Assembly (NCBI GenBank): GCA_947455195.1
Contig: CANGMI010000010.1
Span: 62,001 to 126,000 of the forward strand
DNA: 64,000 nucleotides
Direction of reading: 5' to 3'
Origin: Pseudomonadota bacterium
GTDB taxonomy: Bacteria > Pseudomonadota > Gammaproteobacteria > Burkholderiales > SG8-39
The notes below the pieces were generated by a model. That model searched no databases. It was not told the DNA's origin and worked only from the letters and a program-made list of their open reading frames with translations. Position numbers and translations under genes: made by a program. Positions 7,316 through 15,092 of the stretch are shown here, piece after piece; the stretch's first letter is position 1, and each line of letters opens with the position of its first letter.

Positions 7316-8605
7316 TCAGACTCCCATCTTCTGGCGCCACTCCTGCCAGAACCCGCGTACCCCGGTTTCGCTCACGCGCCCCTTCTGGCTCTCGACGGTA
7401 CGCCCACCCATCTCGACCACGCCGGCGCGGTCAGGGTCCTGCAGGGTCGTGCGCTGCACGATGCTGCCGATGACGCCATCCTCGAGGGACACGAGCCCGG
7501 CCGGACCCACCAGATTCGACTGCAGGATGCGGGTCTGCATCTGCGCCTCGGTGTCATCGGCGTAGCCGATGATCCACCACTGCAGTTCGCACTCGTCGGT
7601 GCCCCGGGGTACGAGCAGACGCACCGCCAGCGAGTTCTGGATCTGCTGGATGATCACGTTGGGGAAGATGGTCTGGATCATGTGGGTGATGCCGTCTTCG
7701 TGCTCCACCCAGGATTGCAGCAGGCGCTTGTCCTCGAGGTCGAAGTCCTTCATCGAGCGCAGCTTGCCGTCGCTGTATTCGGTGCCCTCGGTGTGGTCGT
7801 TGTGCATCTTCGACCAGCTCAGGTGATGCCCGCCGCGTTCGGAAACTTCGACCGCACCGTCCATCGACAGCCGGTTGAGGCCGAACCGGGTGAAGAACAG
7901 GTGGAGGAGCCCCGCATGGTAGGCATCCTTCACGTTCTCGATGTAGAGCTTCCAGTTGTTGTGCATCACCTGGGTGTAGCCACCGATGATGCGTACCGGA
8001 CGCCCCACCACGCGGTCGACGTTCCAGGCCATGCGCTCGCCCAGCCACTCGCGAACCGGTGGCACCGTTTCGGAAAACGAGGCAAAGACCAGCGCCCCGA
8101 TGATGTCCACGCGCAACTGCTTCAGGCCATGCTTCGAGGGGTCGAAGTCGTCGGGCAATCCGCCCTGGCCGCGAATGCCACGCCGGAAGGCAATGCTCTG
8201 GAGCGACCCCTCGAGGTCGTAGACCCAGTTGTGGTAGATGCAGGTGAAGTCCTTGCGGTTGCCGCTCTTGTCCAGACACAGCATCGACCCGCGGTGGGCA
8301 CACCGGTTGACGAAGACCCGCACGACGCCATCGTTGCCCCGGATGGCGACGACCGGCGTGTCGCCGATGACGTTGGTGCGATAGTCACCGGGCTGCGGAA
8401 TTTCGACTTCGAGGCAGATGAGATTCCAGATGTCCCCGCGGAAGAGCCGCTGCTGTTCGGCATCGGCGATGGCCGGGTCGTTGTAGACCTGGAACGGGAT
8501 GCGTGCCAGGCCCTCGGCGGGCCAGGTGAGAAGCGGGTCTGCCGCGGAACGGGCGGCGGGGTCGCTGGCGCTGGCCAGCAGACCGGTATCGGAGGGGGCG
8601 TTCAT
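7316..8605 (-). CDS. Rieske ring-hydroxylating oxygenase alpha subunit (NagG/AndAc-like)
   Basis: A 429-residue alpha subunit. The Rieske [2Fe-2S] ligands are Cys102/His104 (NRCAHRG) and Cys122/His125 (TCIYHNW); the mononuclear iron site is in ENVKDAYHAGLLHLFF with His230 and His235 and the bridging Asp227. The C-terminal region (IFPNVIIQQIQNSLAVR, NLVGPAGLVSLEDG, GVVEMGG) resembles NagG (salicylate 5-hydroxylase) and AndAc (anthranilate dioxygenase) as I remember them. Expected reaction: NAD(P)H-dependent hydroxylation of an aromatic acid. No ferredoxin or reductase gene is next to it, so electron donors must come from elsewhere. The start at 8605 is where similarity begins; the open frame extends further upstream without family features. 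Confidence 0.93.
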   Translation of the reverse strand: MNAPSDTGLLASASDPAARSAADPLLTWPAEGLARIPFQVYNDPAIADAEQQRLFRGDIWNLICLEVEIPQPGDYRTNVIGDTPVVAIRGNDGVVRVFVNRCAHRGSMLCLDKSGNRKDFTCIYHNWVYDLEGSLQSIAFRRGIRGQGGLPDDFDPSKHGLKQLRVDIIGALVFASFSETVPPVREWLGERMAWNVDRVVGRPVRIIGGYTQVMHNNWKLYIENVKDAYHAGLLHLFFTRFGLNRLSMDGAVEVSERGGHHLSWSKMHNDHTEGTEYSDGKLRSMKDFDLEDKRLLQSWVEHEDGITHMIQTIFPNVIIQQIQNSLAVRLLVPRGTDECELQWWIIGYADDTEAQMQTRILQSNLVGPAGLVSLEDGVIGSIVQRTTLQDPDRAGVVEMGGRTVESQKGRVSETGVRGFWQEWRQKMGV

Positions 8606-8647
8606 GCGACGAGACTCGATGCGCGGGCCAAAGGCCCGTGGGGGTTG

Positions 8648-8661
8648 CGTGGTGTACCACG
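8648..8661. promoter_or_regulatory. Inverted repeat upstream of the oxygenase operon
   Basis: CGTGGT-GT-ACCACG is a perfect 6-bp inverted repeat with a two-base centre, 43 bases before the alpha-subunit start and just downstream of a - strand TAGAAT (8674-8679). This would place it over the transcription start, the usual place for a repressor or activator site. The regulator is unknown; the local LysR is a candidate. Confidence 0.35.
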
Positions 8662-8774
8662 GGACAATCGACGATTCTAGCGCCAAGCCCCAGCTGGCGG
8701 CGGAGCAAGGCGGGTGCTCGTCCAACCCTGCTACGATATTTGCTGGGCATTGGAACGCCAGGGCTGCGAAAACC

Positions 8775-8793
8775 GGCCATATTGGCCTATACT
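8775..8793 (+). promoter_or_regulatory. Candidate hemA promoter with adjoining palindrome
   Basis: A -10-like TATACT (8788-8793) lies 53 bases before the hemA start. GGCCA-TAT-TGGCC (8775-8787), a perfect inverted repeat, abuts it in the spacer position. No convincing -35 is seen. The palindrome may be an operator controlling haem synthesis, but nothing in the sequence identifies its regulator. Confidence 0.4.
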
Positions 8794-8845
8794 TCGCGTC
8801 AACTTGTCCTGACACATCCGTGTAAACGACGGAATGACGGCACCC

Positions 8846-10099
8846 ATGGAACTTTTCGCGCTCGGTCTCAATCACCACTCGGCACCCCTGGCGGTGCGTG
8901 AGCGAGTGGCCTTTACCGGTGAATCCCTCGGTGAAGCGCTGCGGGCATTGTCCCGAGCCCGCCCCGCCGGCGAGGGGGCCATCCTCTCGACCTGCAATCG
9001 CACCGAAATCTATTGCGCCGACGGCGACCCGGGGCAGGCCCTCGAGTGGTTGGCCCGCTATCACGACCTGCCCACCGAGGCCATTCTTCCCCACGCCTAT
9101 ACGTTGCCGCGCGCCGAGGCCGTTCGCCACGCTTTCCGGGTGGCCAGCGGTCTTGACTCGATGGTGCTTGGCGAGCCGCAGATCCTCGGTCAGATGAAGG
9201 AGGCCGTGCGCGCCGCCGCCGAAGTGGGTTCGATGGGCGCTACGCTGTCACGCCTCTTCCAGCGCTCGTTTGCGGTCGCCAAGGATGTACGCACCCAGAC
9301 CAGCGTGGGCGCCAACGTGGTGTCGATGGCCGCTGCGAGCGTGAAACTCGCCTTGCGGGTGTTTCCGACGCTCACCGATCGGCGCGTGCTCTTCATCGGT
9401 GCCGGTGAAATGATCGACCTGTGCGCCACCCATTTTGCGGCGCAGTCGCCGGCCGCGATGACCGTGGCCAATCGCACCCTCGAGCGGGCGGAAGCCCTCG
9501 GTCGTCGCATCGAGGCGGGCACGATGGAGTTGCGTGAACTGCCCGAGCGCCTGCACGAATATGACGTGGTGATTTCCTGCACCGCCAGCACGCTGCCGAT
9601 CGTGGGCAAGGGCACCATGGAGCGGGTGATCCGCGCCCGCCGGCATCGGCCGGTGGTCATGGTCGATCTGGCCGTGCCACGTGACATCGAGGCCCAGGTG
9701 GCCGAACTCGATGACGTCTTTCTCTTTACCCTGGATGACCTGTCGCGGCTGGTCGAGGCCGGGGCTGATGCGCGTCGCTCGGCCGTGACCGAAGCCGAGG
9801 CCATCATCGACATCCAGGTGGGGCAGTTCCTCAGCTGGATGGCGGGGCGCGACACGGTGCCGCTCATTCGCGACCTGCGTGAACGTGGAGAGGCGCTCAG
9901 GCGGTCGGAACTCGACCGGGCCATGCGGGCGCTCTCGCGCGGCGACGATCCGCAGCAGGTCCTCGAGTCGCTCTCGCGCGGTCTCACCAACAAGTTTCTC
10001 CATGCACCGACCCAGGCGCTCTCTGAAGCGAGGGGTGACGAGGTGTCGAGCATCCACGAGATGCTGGCGCGGCTCTACCGCCTGCGCTCCAACCGCTAG
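8846..10099 (+). CDS. hemA: Glutamyl-tRNA reductase
   Basis: A 417-residue enzyme of standard length that reduces glutamyl-tRNA to glutamate-1-semialdehyde, the first committed step of C5 tetrapyrrole synthesis. The nucleophilic Cys50 is in ILSTCNRTEIYC. The NADPH domain has VLFIGAGEMIDLCATHF, and the C-terminal dimerisation domain ends in IHEMLARLYRLRSNR. The start was set at 8846 because MELFALGLNHHSAPLAVRER aligns with known HemA N-termini; an in-frame ATG at 8834 would add four residues. It is followed by prfA and prmC, the usual Burkholderiales order. Together with hemC, hemD, hemX, hemY and hemF in this window it covers much of the haem pathway. Confidence 0.98.
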   Translation: MELFALGLNHHSAPLAVRERVAFTGESLGEALRALSRARPAGEGAILSTCNRTEIYCADGDPGQALEWLARYHDLPTEAILPHAYTLPRAEAVRHAFRVASGLDSMVLGEPQILGQMKEAVRAAAEVGSMGATLSRLFQRSFAVAKDVRTQTSVGANVVSMAAASVKLALRVFPTLTDRRVLFIGAGEMIDLCATHFAAQSPAAMTVANRTLERAEALGRRIEAGTMELRELPERLHEYDVVISCTASTLPIVGKGTMERVIRARRHRPVVMVDLAVPRDIEAQVAELDDVFLFTLDDLSRLVEAGADARRSAVTEAEAIIDIQVGQFLSWMAGRDTVPLIRDLRERGEALRRSELDRAMRALSRGDDPQQVLESLSRGLTNKFLHAPTQALSEARGDEVSSIHEMLARLYRLRSNR

Positions 10100-10360
10100 C
10101 GACGCTCGCCGCGTCGCGAGGGCAACGCTGCTGCAGGGCAGGCGCTGACAATGCGCGATGGCGTCGCTTGAACGCGCGATGCGGGCACAATGGCACCTTG
10201 CGCCGGGTCTGACAGGACTCGAAGGCGGTTCTGGCGCGGCATCAGCGGGGCCCGCCGTCTGCCCGCAAAGCCCGCCTTTCACGACCTGATGCGCACGCCC
10301 ATGCCCTGAGCATGGTGCGAATCCTGCCCGATGCTGAGCTCGGGCTCTGGTGGAACCCAC

Positions 10361-11446
10361 ATGAAAGCAAGTCTGTCATCCAAGCTGGAACTGCTCACGC
10401 GTCGTCTCGAGGAGATCGACGCGCTGCTCGCAAGCGACATGGCCGTGCGTGACATGGAGCAGTACCGTCGGCTCACGCGAGAGCACGCCGAGATCACGCC
10501 GGTGGTCGAGCAGTTCGCGCTCTACCGGCAGACCGAGTCCGACCTGGCCGCGGCCCAGGCCATGCTCGATGACCCCGAGATGCGCACTTTCGCGGAAGAG
10601 GAGATCGGTGCCGGTCGCGAGCGTCTGGTCGAACTGGAGGGGGGGATCCAGAAGATGCTCCTCCCGCGCGATCCCAACGATGACCGCAACGTGTTTCTCG
10701 AAATACGGGCAGGCACGGGGGGTGACGAGTCGGCGCTCTTTGCAGCCGATCTCCTTCGCATGTACATGCGGCACGCCGAGCGCAATCGCTGGCAGGTCGA
10801 GCTTGTCTCCGAGAGTCCGTCGGAGCTCGGGGGGTACAAGGAAGTCATCGTTCGCATCATCGGGCAGGGTGCCTACTCGCGCCTGAAGTTCGAGTCGGGC
10901 GGCCACCGCGTGCAGCGGGTGCCCAAGACCGAGACCCAGGGCCGCATCCATACGTCGGCCTGCACCGTGGCCGTGCTGCCCGAGGCCGATGAGGTGAGCG
11001 ATGTGGTCATCAACCCGGCCGATATCCGGATCGATACCTTTCGCGCCTCGGGCGCCGGCGGCCAGCACATCAACAAGACCGACTCGGCGGTGCGCATCAC
11101 GCACCTGCCCACGGGTCTGGTGGTCGAATGCCAGGATGGGCGCTCGCAGCACAAGAACAAGGAAAAGGCGCTCTCGGTGCTGGCGGCACGGCTCAAGGAT
11201 CGTCAGTTGCACGAGCAGCAGTCGAAGATTGCCTCGACCCGCAAGTCGCTCATCGGTTCGGGCGATCGCTCCGAGCGCATACGCACCTACAACTTTCCGC
11301 AGGGGCGCATCACCGACCATCGCATCAACCTCACGCTCTACCGGATGGAGGCCATGATGGATGGCGACATCGCCGAGTTGAGCAGCGCACTGATGGCCGA
11401 GTATCAGGCCGAACAACTGGCGGCACTCGGTGAGGCCGTGGCGTGA
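10361..11446 (+). CDS. prfA: Peptide chain release factor 1
   Basis: A 361-residue RF1 that releases the nascent chain at UAA and UAG codons. The anticodon-like tripeptide is PKT (residues 188-190, in [12 protein letters not shown]), the P-x-T form typical of RF1 rather than the SPF of RF2. The catalytic GGQ is at 233-235 ([14 protein letters not shown]), whose Gln is the target of PrmC encoded next. The start at 10361 ([10 protein letters not shown]) matches the family start and follows GGTGGA. The stop overlaps the prmC start by one base (TGATG), so the methyl acceptor and its methylase are translationally coupled. Confidence 0.98.
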   Translation: MKASLSSKLELLTRRLEEIDALLASDMAVRDMEQYRRLTREHAEITPVVEQFALYRQTESDLAAAQAMLDDPEMRTFAEEEIGAGRERLVELEGGIQKMLLPRDPNDDRNVFLEIRAGTGGDESALFAADLLRMYMRHAERNRWQVELVSESPSELGGYKEVIVRIIGQGAYSRLKFESGGHRVQRVPKTETQGRIHTSACTVAVLPEADEVSDVVINPADIRIDTFRASGAGGQHINKTDSAVRITHLPTGLVVECQDGRSQHKNKEKALSVLAARLKDRQLHEQQSKIASTRKSLIGSGDRSERIRTYNFPQGRITDHRINLTLYRMEAMMDGDIAELSSALMAEYQAEQLAALGEAVA

Positions 11447-12330
11447 TGCGCGGGCACCCGGATGCGGCGACGCTGATGCGCGCCAGCGGTCTCGAATCGC
11501 CCGACGCAGCGGTGCTTGCCGCACTGGCACTGGGCGTGCCGCGCGAGTGGCTGCTCGCCCACGATCGTGACCCGCTCGATGCCAATCGGGTGCTGGCGAT
11601 TCTGGCGGTGTTCGAGTTGCGCCGGTCGGGGTTGCCGGTCGCGTATCTGTGCGGCGAGCGCGAGTTTCACGGACACGCCTTCCGGGTGACCCGCGACACG
11701 CTCATCCCCAGGCCCGAGACCGAAGGCCTCGTCGACTGCGCCATCGCCGCCGCCAGCGACCTCGTGGCCCGGGCGGCATCGGCGGCCGGGTGCGCGCGCG
11801 GCGAGCAGTCGCCGGCGGGTGGCGTGCGCATTCTCGACCTGGGTACCGGGTCGGGCGCCATTGCGATATCGATGGCGCTCGCGCTGGCCGGTCGCGTGCC
11901 CGGCGCAGACCTCTGTGCGGTCGAACGCTCTGCGCATGCGCTGGTGGTCGCGCGACACAACGCCGATCGGCTTGGGGCTCGTATCGAATTCATCGAAGGT
12001 GACTGGTTCGAACCGCTGGGTGACCGACGCTTCGATCTCATCGTGTCCAACCCGCCTTATGTGGCCAGTGGTGATCCGCATCTGTCCGAGGGGGATCTGC
12101 GCTTCGAACCTGAGACGGCCCTGGCCGCGGGTGTCGACGGGCTTGCTGCCTTGCGCGACATCGTCACAGGCGCCCCGGCGCATCTGGCCAGCGGGGGCAC
12201 CCTCCTGCTCGAGCATGGCCACGACCAGGGGGCCGCGGTGCGCGCCCTGCTGTTCGATGCCGGGTTTGGTGCCGTGCGCACGGTACCTGATCTGGCCGGC
12301 ATCGAACGGGTATCGGGGGGCATGCTGTGA
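11446..12330 (+). CDS. prmC: Release factor glutamine N5-methyltransferase
   Basis: A 294-residue methylase that modifies the GGQ glutamine of RF1 and RF2. It has an N-terminal helical domain (to about residue 85), the SAM site ILDLGTGSGAIAISMALAL, and the catalytic NPPY in FDLIVSNPPYVASGD. PRPETE (IPRPETEGLVD) is also characteristic. A 14-residue Ala/Gly-rich insertion precedes the SAM motif. ATG at 11446 overlaps prfA; a GTG one codon earlier is possible. Its own stop overlaps the next gene. Confidence 0.97.
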   Translation: MRGHPDAATLMRASGLESPDAAVLAALALGVPREWLLAHDRDPLDANRVLAILAVFELRRSGLPVAYLCGEREFHGHAFRVTRDTLIPRPETEGLVDCAIAAASDLVARAASAAGCARGEQSPAGGVRILDLGTGSGAIAISMALALAGRVPGADLCAVERSAHALVVARHNADRLGARIEFIEGDWFEPLGDRRFDLIVSNPPYVASGDPHLSEGDLRFEPETALAAGVDGLAALRDIVTGAPAHLASGGTLLLEHGHDQGAAVRALLFDAGFGAVRTVPDLAGIERVSGGML

Positions 12331-13706
12331 GCGAGAGTCTGCAGCCCCTGCTGCCCTTTGCAGCCAGCCTGGCCGCCGGGTTGCTGATCGGTATCGCGCT
12401 GGATCGGTCGCGCCCGGGCCAGGGGCATATCCGCAGTGCAGCGTTGATGGCTCTGCTTGGTGCCGTGTGCGGTTTTCTGGGTGAGTCCGGCAGCAGTGGT
12501 GCGCCGGTCGTGGCTGGCTTTCTGGTGGTAGGCGCTCTCCTCGCGCTCGGACAGGGCGCCGCGCGCCTCACCGCGCTCGAGCCTGGTGCAGGCCACCGGG
12601 TGGTCCTCCTGATCGCTTACGCCATCGGAGCCGGCACCTGGGGCGGGCATGCGGACGCTGCCATGCTGGCTGCGGTGTTCGTGGCGGCCCTCCTGCATGT
12701 CAGCGAGGGCGCGCGTCGGTGGTTCGTTGCCAGTACACGCGGCGAGATGCTGGGCGTGCTTCAGTTCGCCCTCTTCGCGATGGTCGGTCTGCCCTTGTTG
12801 CCCGATGTCGGCTATGGCAGCCACGAGGTCCTTGATCCTCTCGACATCGGCCTGGTGACGGTTCTGGTCGGCGCGGCCGGCCTTGCGGCGCATCGGGCGT
12901 GGCCGCGTGTGCGATCGCGGGGTGGATGGGTTGCGGCCACGTGGGTGGGCGGTCTGGCCGGTGCGCTGGGGATGACGCTGGCGCATGCCCGTGCGGTTCG
13001 CGCCCAGGTGCGGGGCATCGAGGCGGTCGGGTCCCCCGAGTCCACCCATCGCGCCAGGCATGAGCCTGTGCTGGCCATCGCCGAAAACCTGGCGCAGTCG
13101 GCGGGCTCGCTGCGGTTGCTGGTCATCGCGCTGCTCCTGGCCCCTGACTGGGCGGGCCTCCTGCTGTTCTTTCTTGGCGCGCAGGCTCTGGCGCAGGGTC
13201 TGCTGGCGGCGTGGCAGGTGCGCGCCTTGCGGCGCGTCGCCCGGGGCCCGGACGTCCAACCGGGCCAGGCAGCCGCGCCCGCCTCGGCCGTGGTGCCGCC
13301 GCTGGGGTACCCGGAGCGTCCGCCCGACCCGGCCACAGCCTCGCGCCTTTTCTTCTTTGCTGCCGGCTACACCGTGCTGCTGCAACTGGGCGCGCTTCTG
13401 GTGGATCCCATCGGTTCGGTCGGCATGGCGCTTTTCGGGGGGCTGGCGGCCCTCGTCAGTCCCGAGCAGTCCGTCTTGGTCATCATGCGGCTCTCGGCGA
13501 TGGAGGAAGGCGATCCGACCCAGGCCATTGCCGGTCTTGCCAGCGCGCTCGCGCTGGCCCTGCTTGTTCGCGTTTGCATCGCCCTGCGCCTGGGTGGGCG
13601 TCACTACGCCCGGTGTCTCATGCCGCACTGGCTCGCCAGCGCGACGGCCCTGGCGCTGGCTGTCGCCCTGTCGCTCGAGTGGGTGACAGTCGGGTCGACA
13701 GGTTAA
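12327..13706 (+). CDS. Polytopic membrane protein, possibly MgtC/DUF4010-like
   Basis: A 459-residue, very hydrophobic protein starting with GTG that overlaps the prmC stop (GTGA). The opening LPFAASLAAGLLIGIALDRS and then RSAALMALLGAVCGFLGE resemble the N-terminal motif of MgtC/SapB and DUF4010 membrane proteins (xLxxGLLIGxER...RxxxLxxLLGA). About 10-12 membrane segments can be counted, with a charged loop near residues 225-260 and a Pro-rich loop near 310-330. The Glu/Arg usual after LLIG is replaced by DRS. Function is unknown; it is an addition to the otherwise conserved prmC-grxD neighbourhood. Confidence 0.65.
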   Translation: MSESLQPLLPFAASLAAGLLIGIALDRSRPGQGHIRSAALMALLGAVCGFLGESGSSGAPVVAGFLVVGALLALGQGAARLTALEPGAGHRVVLLIAYAIGAGTWGGHADAAMLAAVFVAALLHVSEGARRWFVASTRGEMLGVLQFALFAMVGLPLLPDVGYGSHEVLDPLDIGLVTVLVGAAGLAAHRAWPRVRSRGGWVAATWVGGLAGALGMTLAHARAVRAQVRGIEAVGSPESTHRARHEPVLAIAENLAQSAGSLRLLVIALLLAPDWAGLLLFFLGAQALAQGLLAAWQVRALRRVARGPDVQPGQAAAPASAVVPPLGYPERPPDPATASRLFFFAAGYTVLLQLGALLVDPIGSVGMALFGGLAALVSPEQSVLVIMRLSAMEEGDPTQAIAGLASALALALLVRVCIALRLGGRHYARCLMPHWLASATALALAVALSLEWVTVGSTG

Positions 13707-13710
13707 TGTG

Positions 13711-13734
13711 TATACTTGAGTGAAATGATCAAGT
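13711..13734 (+). promoter_or_regulatory. Candidate grxD promoter and inverted repeat
   Basis: A -10-like TATACT (13711-13716) is followed directly by ACTTGA (13714-13719) and TCAAGT (13729-13734), a perfect 6-bp inverted repeat with a nine-base spacer, in an AT-rich patch 55-75 bases before the grxD start. The repeat overlaps the expected transcription start, as an operator would. It does not match IscR or Fur consensus sites. Confidence 0.4.
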
Positions 13735-13787
13735 TTAAGCTCAATCCATTTCGTACCCGCTCGGGATCAGCAACCCTCGGAGCCAGC

Positions 13788-14096
13788 ATGAACATCAATG
13801 ACAGGATTCAGGCCGAAGTCAGTTCGAACCCGGTGGTGCTCTTCATGAAGGGCACCCCCACGTTTCCCCAGTGCGGATTTTCCTCGCGCGCAGTGCAGAT
13901 CCTGCAAGCCTGCGGCGTGGAGGCCTTTCACTCGATCGACGTGCTCGCCGATCCCGAGATCCGCCAGGGCATCAAGGCCTTTTCCAACTGGCCGACCATC
14001 CCGCAGTTGTACGTGAACGGCGAGTTTGTCGGTGGTTCGGACATCATGACCGAGATGTACCAGTCGGGCGAGCTGCACAAGGTTCTCGGCGGCTGA
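13788..14096 (+). CDS. grxD: Monothiol glutaredoxin, Grx4 type
   Basis: A 102-residue CGFS-type glutaredoxin; the motif is Cys29-Gly-Phe-Ser in GTPTFPQCGFSSRAVQ. Other glutathione-binding signs are WPTIPQLYVNGEFVGGSDIM. These proteins carry [2Fe-2S] clusters as glutathione-ligated homodimers or with BolA partners and deliver them to apo-proteins. The start follows CGGAG by five bases; upstream in-frame codons lie over the candidate promoter and are not expected to be translated. It follows the prmC group, as is usual in Burkholderiales. Confidence 0.97.
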   Translation: MNINDRIQAEVSSNPVVLFMKGTPTFPQCGFSSRAVQILQACGVEAFHSIDVLADPEIRQGIKAFSNWPTIPQLYVNGEFVGGSDIMTEMYQSGELHKVLGG

Positions 14097-14183
14097 TCTC
14101 ACTGGCAGTGCTGCATGCGCCGGGCCTCCGGGGCAGCAGGTCTTGCGCGTTGCCCTCGCGGGTGAGCGTCCACCGAGGTTTCC

Positions 14184-15092
14184 ATGGCCATATCCTGGTA
14201 CCCGGGTCACATGGTCAAGGCGCGCCGGGATGCCGCCGAGACTCTGGCACGTGCCGACGTGGTCATCGAGGTACTCGATGCCCGATTGCCCGGTGCGAGC
14301 AGCAACCCGATGATCACCCAGTTGCGCGAGCATCGACAGCGCCCCGGGCTGGTCGTGCTGAACAAATCCGATCTGGCCGACCCCGCAGCGACGCCGGCGT
14401 GGCGGGATTTCTTCTCGGCCCGGCCTCGTACGCACGTGCTTGCCATCTCGAGCAAGCGCGCGAGTGATGTCGCGCGGCTGGTGCCGCTTGCAGCAACGCT
14501 CGCGCCCCACCGCGACAGTCCGCTCAAACCGCTTCGCCTGATGGTGATGGGTATCCCCAACGTCGGCAAGTCGACTCTCATCAATGCGCTGGTGAAGCGT
14601 GCGGTAGCCAAGGTCGGCGATCAGCCGGCGGTGACCAAACAGCAGAGTCGCCACGATCTGGGCCCTGCCGTTGAAGTCATCGATACGCCGGGCCTCATGT
14701 GGCCGGCGATCGAGCATCCGTCCGATGGTTTGATGCTGGCTGCGAGCCATGCCATCGGGGCGAACGCCTACATCGACGAGGAGGTTGCCACGTTTCTTGC
14801 GGCCACGCTGCTCGAGCGTTATCCGGCGCGTCTCGTCGAGCGCTATGGCTGCGCGGTCGATACCATTGACGCGGTGGGTGTCATCGAAGCCATTGCTGCC
14901 CGGCGCGGCTACCGGCTCGCCGGTGGGCGTGTCGATTTCGAGAAGGCGGCGCTTGCCTTGGTGCATGATTACCGCAGTGGTGCCCTGGGCCGGATCAGTC
15001 TCGAGACGCCCGCCAGCCGTGCTGCGATGGTGGCGGCTGCGGCCGTTGCAGCCGCCGATGTTTCCGTTGCTTCTAGAGAGGGCAATCCATGA
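14184..15092 (+). CDS. ylqF: Ribosome biogenesis GTPase YlqF/RbgA
   Basis: A 302-residue circularly permuted GTPase: the G4 motif NKSD (60-63) precedes G1 GIPNVGKS (123-130) and G3 DTPG (167-170). The N-terminal MAISWYPGHMVKARRD is the RbgA/YlqF hallmark. Members bind the late large ribosomal subunit intermediate and release on GTP hydrolysis. The C-terminal helical domain ends in an Ala-rich tail. Its stop overlaps the start of a periplasmic binding-protein gene (ATGA), an odd partner. Confidence 0.95.
   Translation: MAISWYPGHMVKARRDAAETLARADVVIEVLDARLPGASSNPMITQLREHRQRPGLVVLNKSDLADPAATPAWRDFFSARPRTHVLAISSKRASDVARLVPLAATLAPHRDSPLKPLRLMVMGIPNVGKSTLINALVKRAVAKVGDQPAVTKQQSRHDLGPAVEVIDTPGLMWPAIEHPSDGLMLAASHAIGANAYIDEEVATFLAATLLERYPARLVERYGCAVDTIDAVGVIEAIAARRGYRLAGGRVDFEKAALALVHDYRSGALGRISLETPASRAAMVAAAAVAAADVSVASREGNP

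Noticed and set aside
8606-9130. N-terminal extension of the oxygenase alpha subunit by 175 codons
   Set aside because: The frame runs into the hemA gene on the other strand and has no Rieske-family similarity; the domain begins just after 8605.
10100-10360. A gene or small RNA between hemA and prfA
   Set aside because: GCGACG/CGTCGC just after hemA can form a stem, but there is no T-run, no ORF with a ribosome site and no clear promoter; nothing could be supported.
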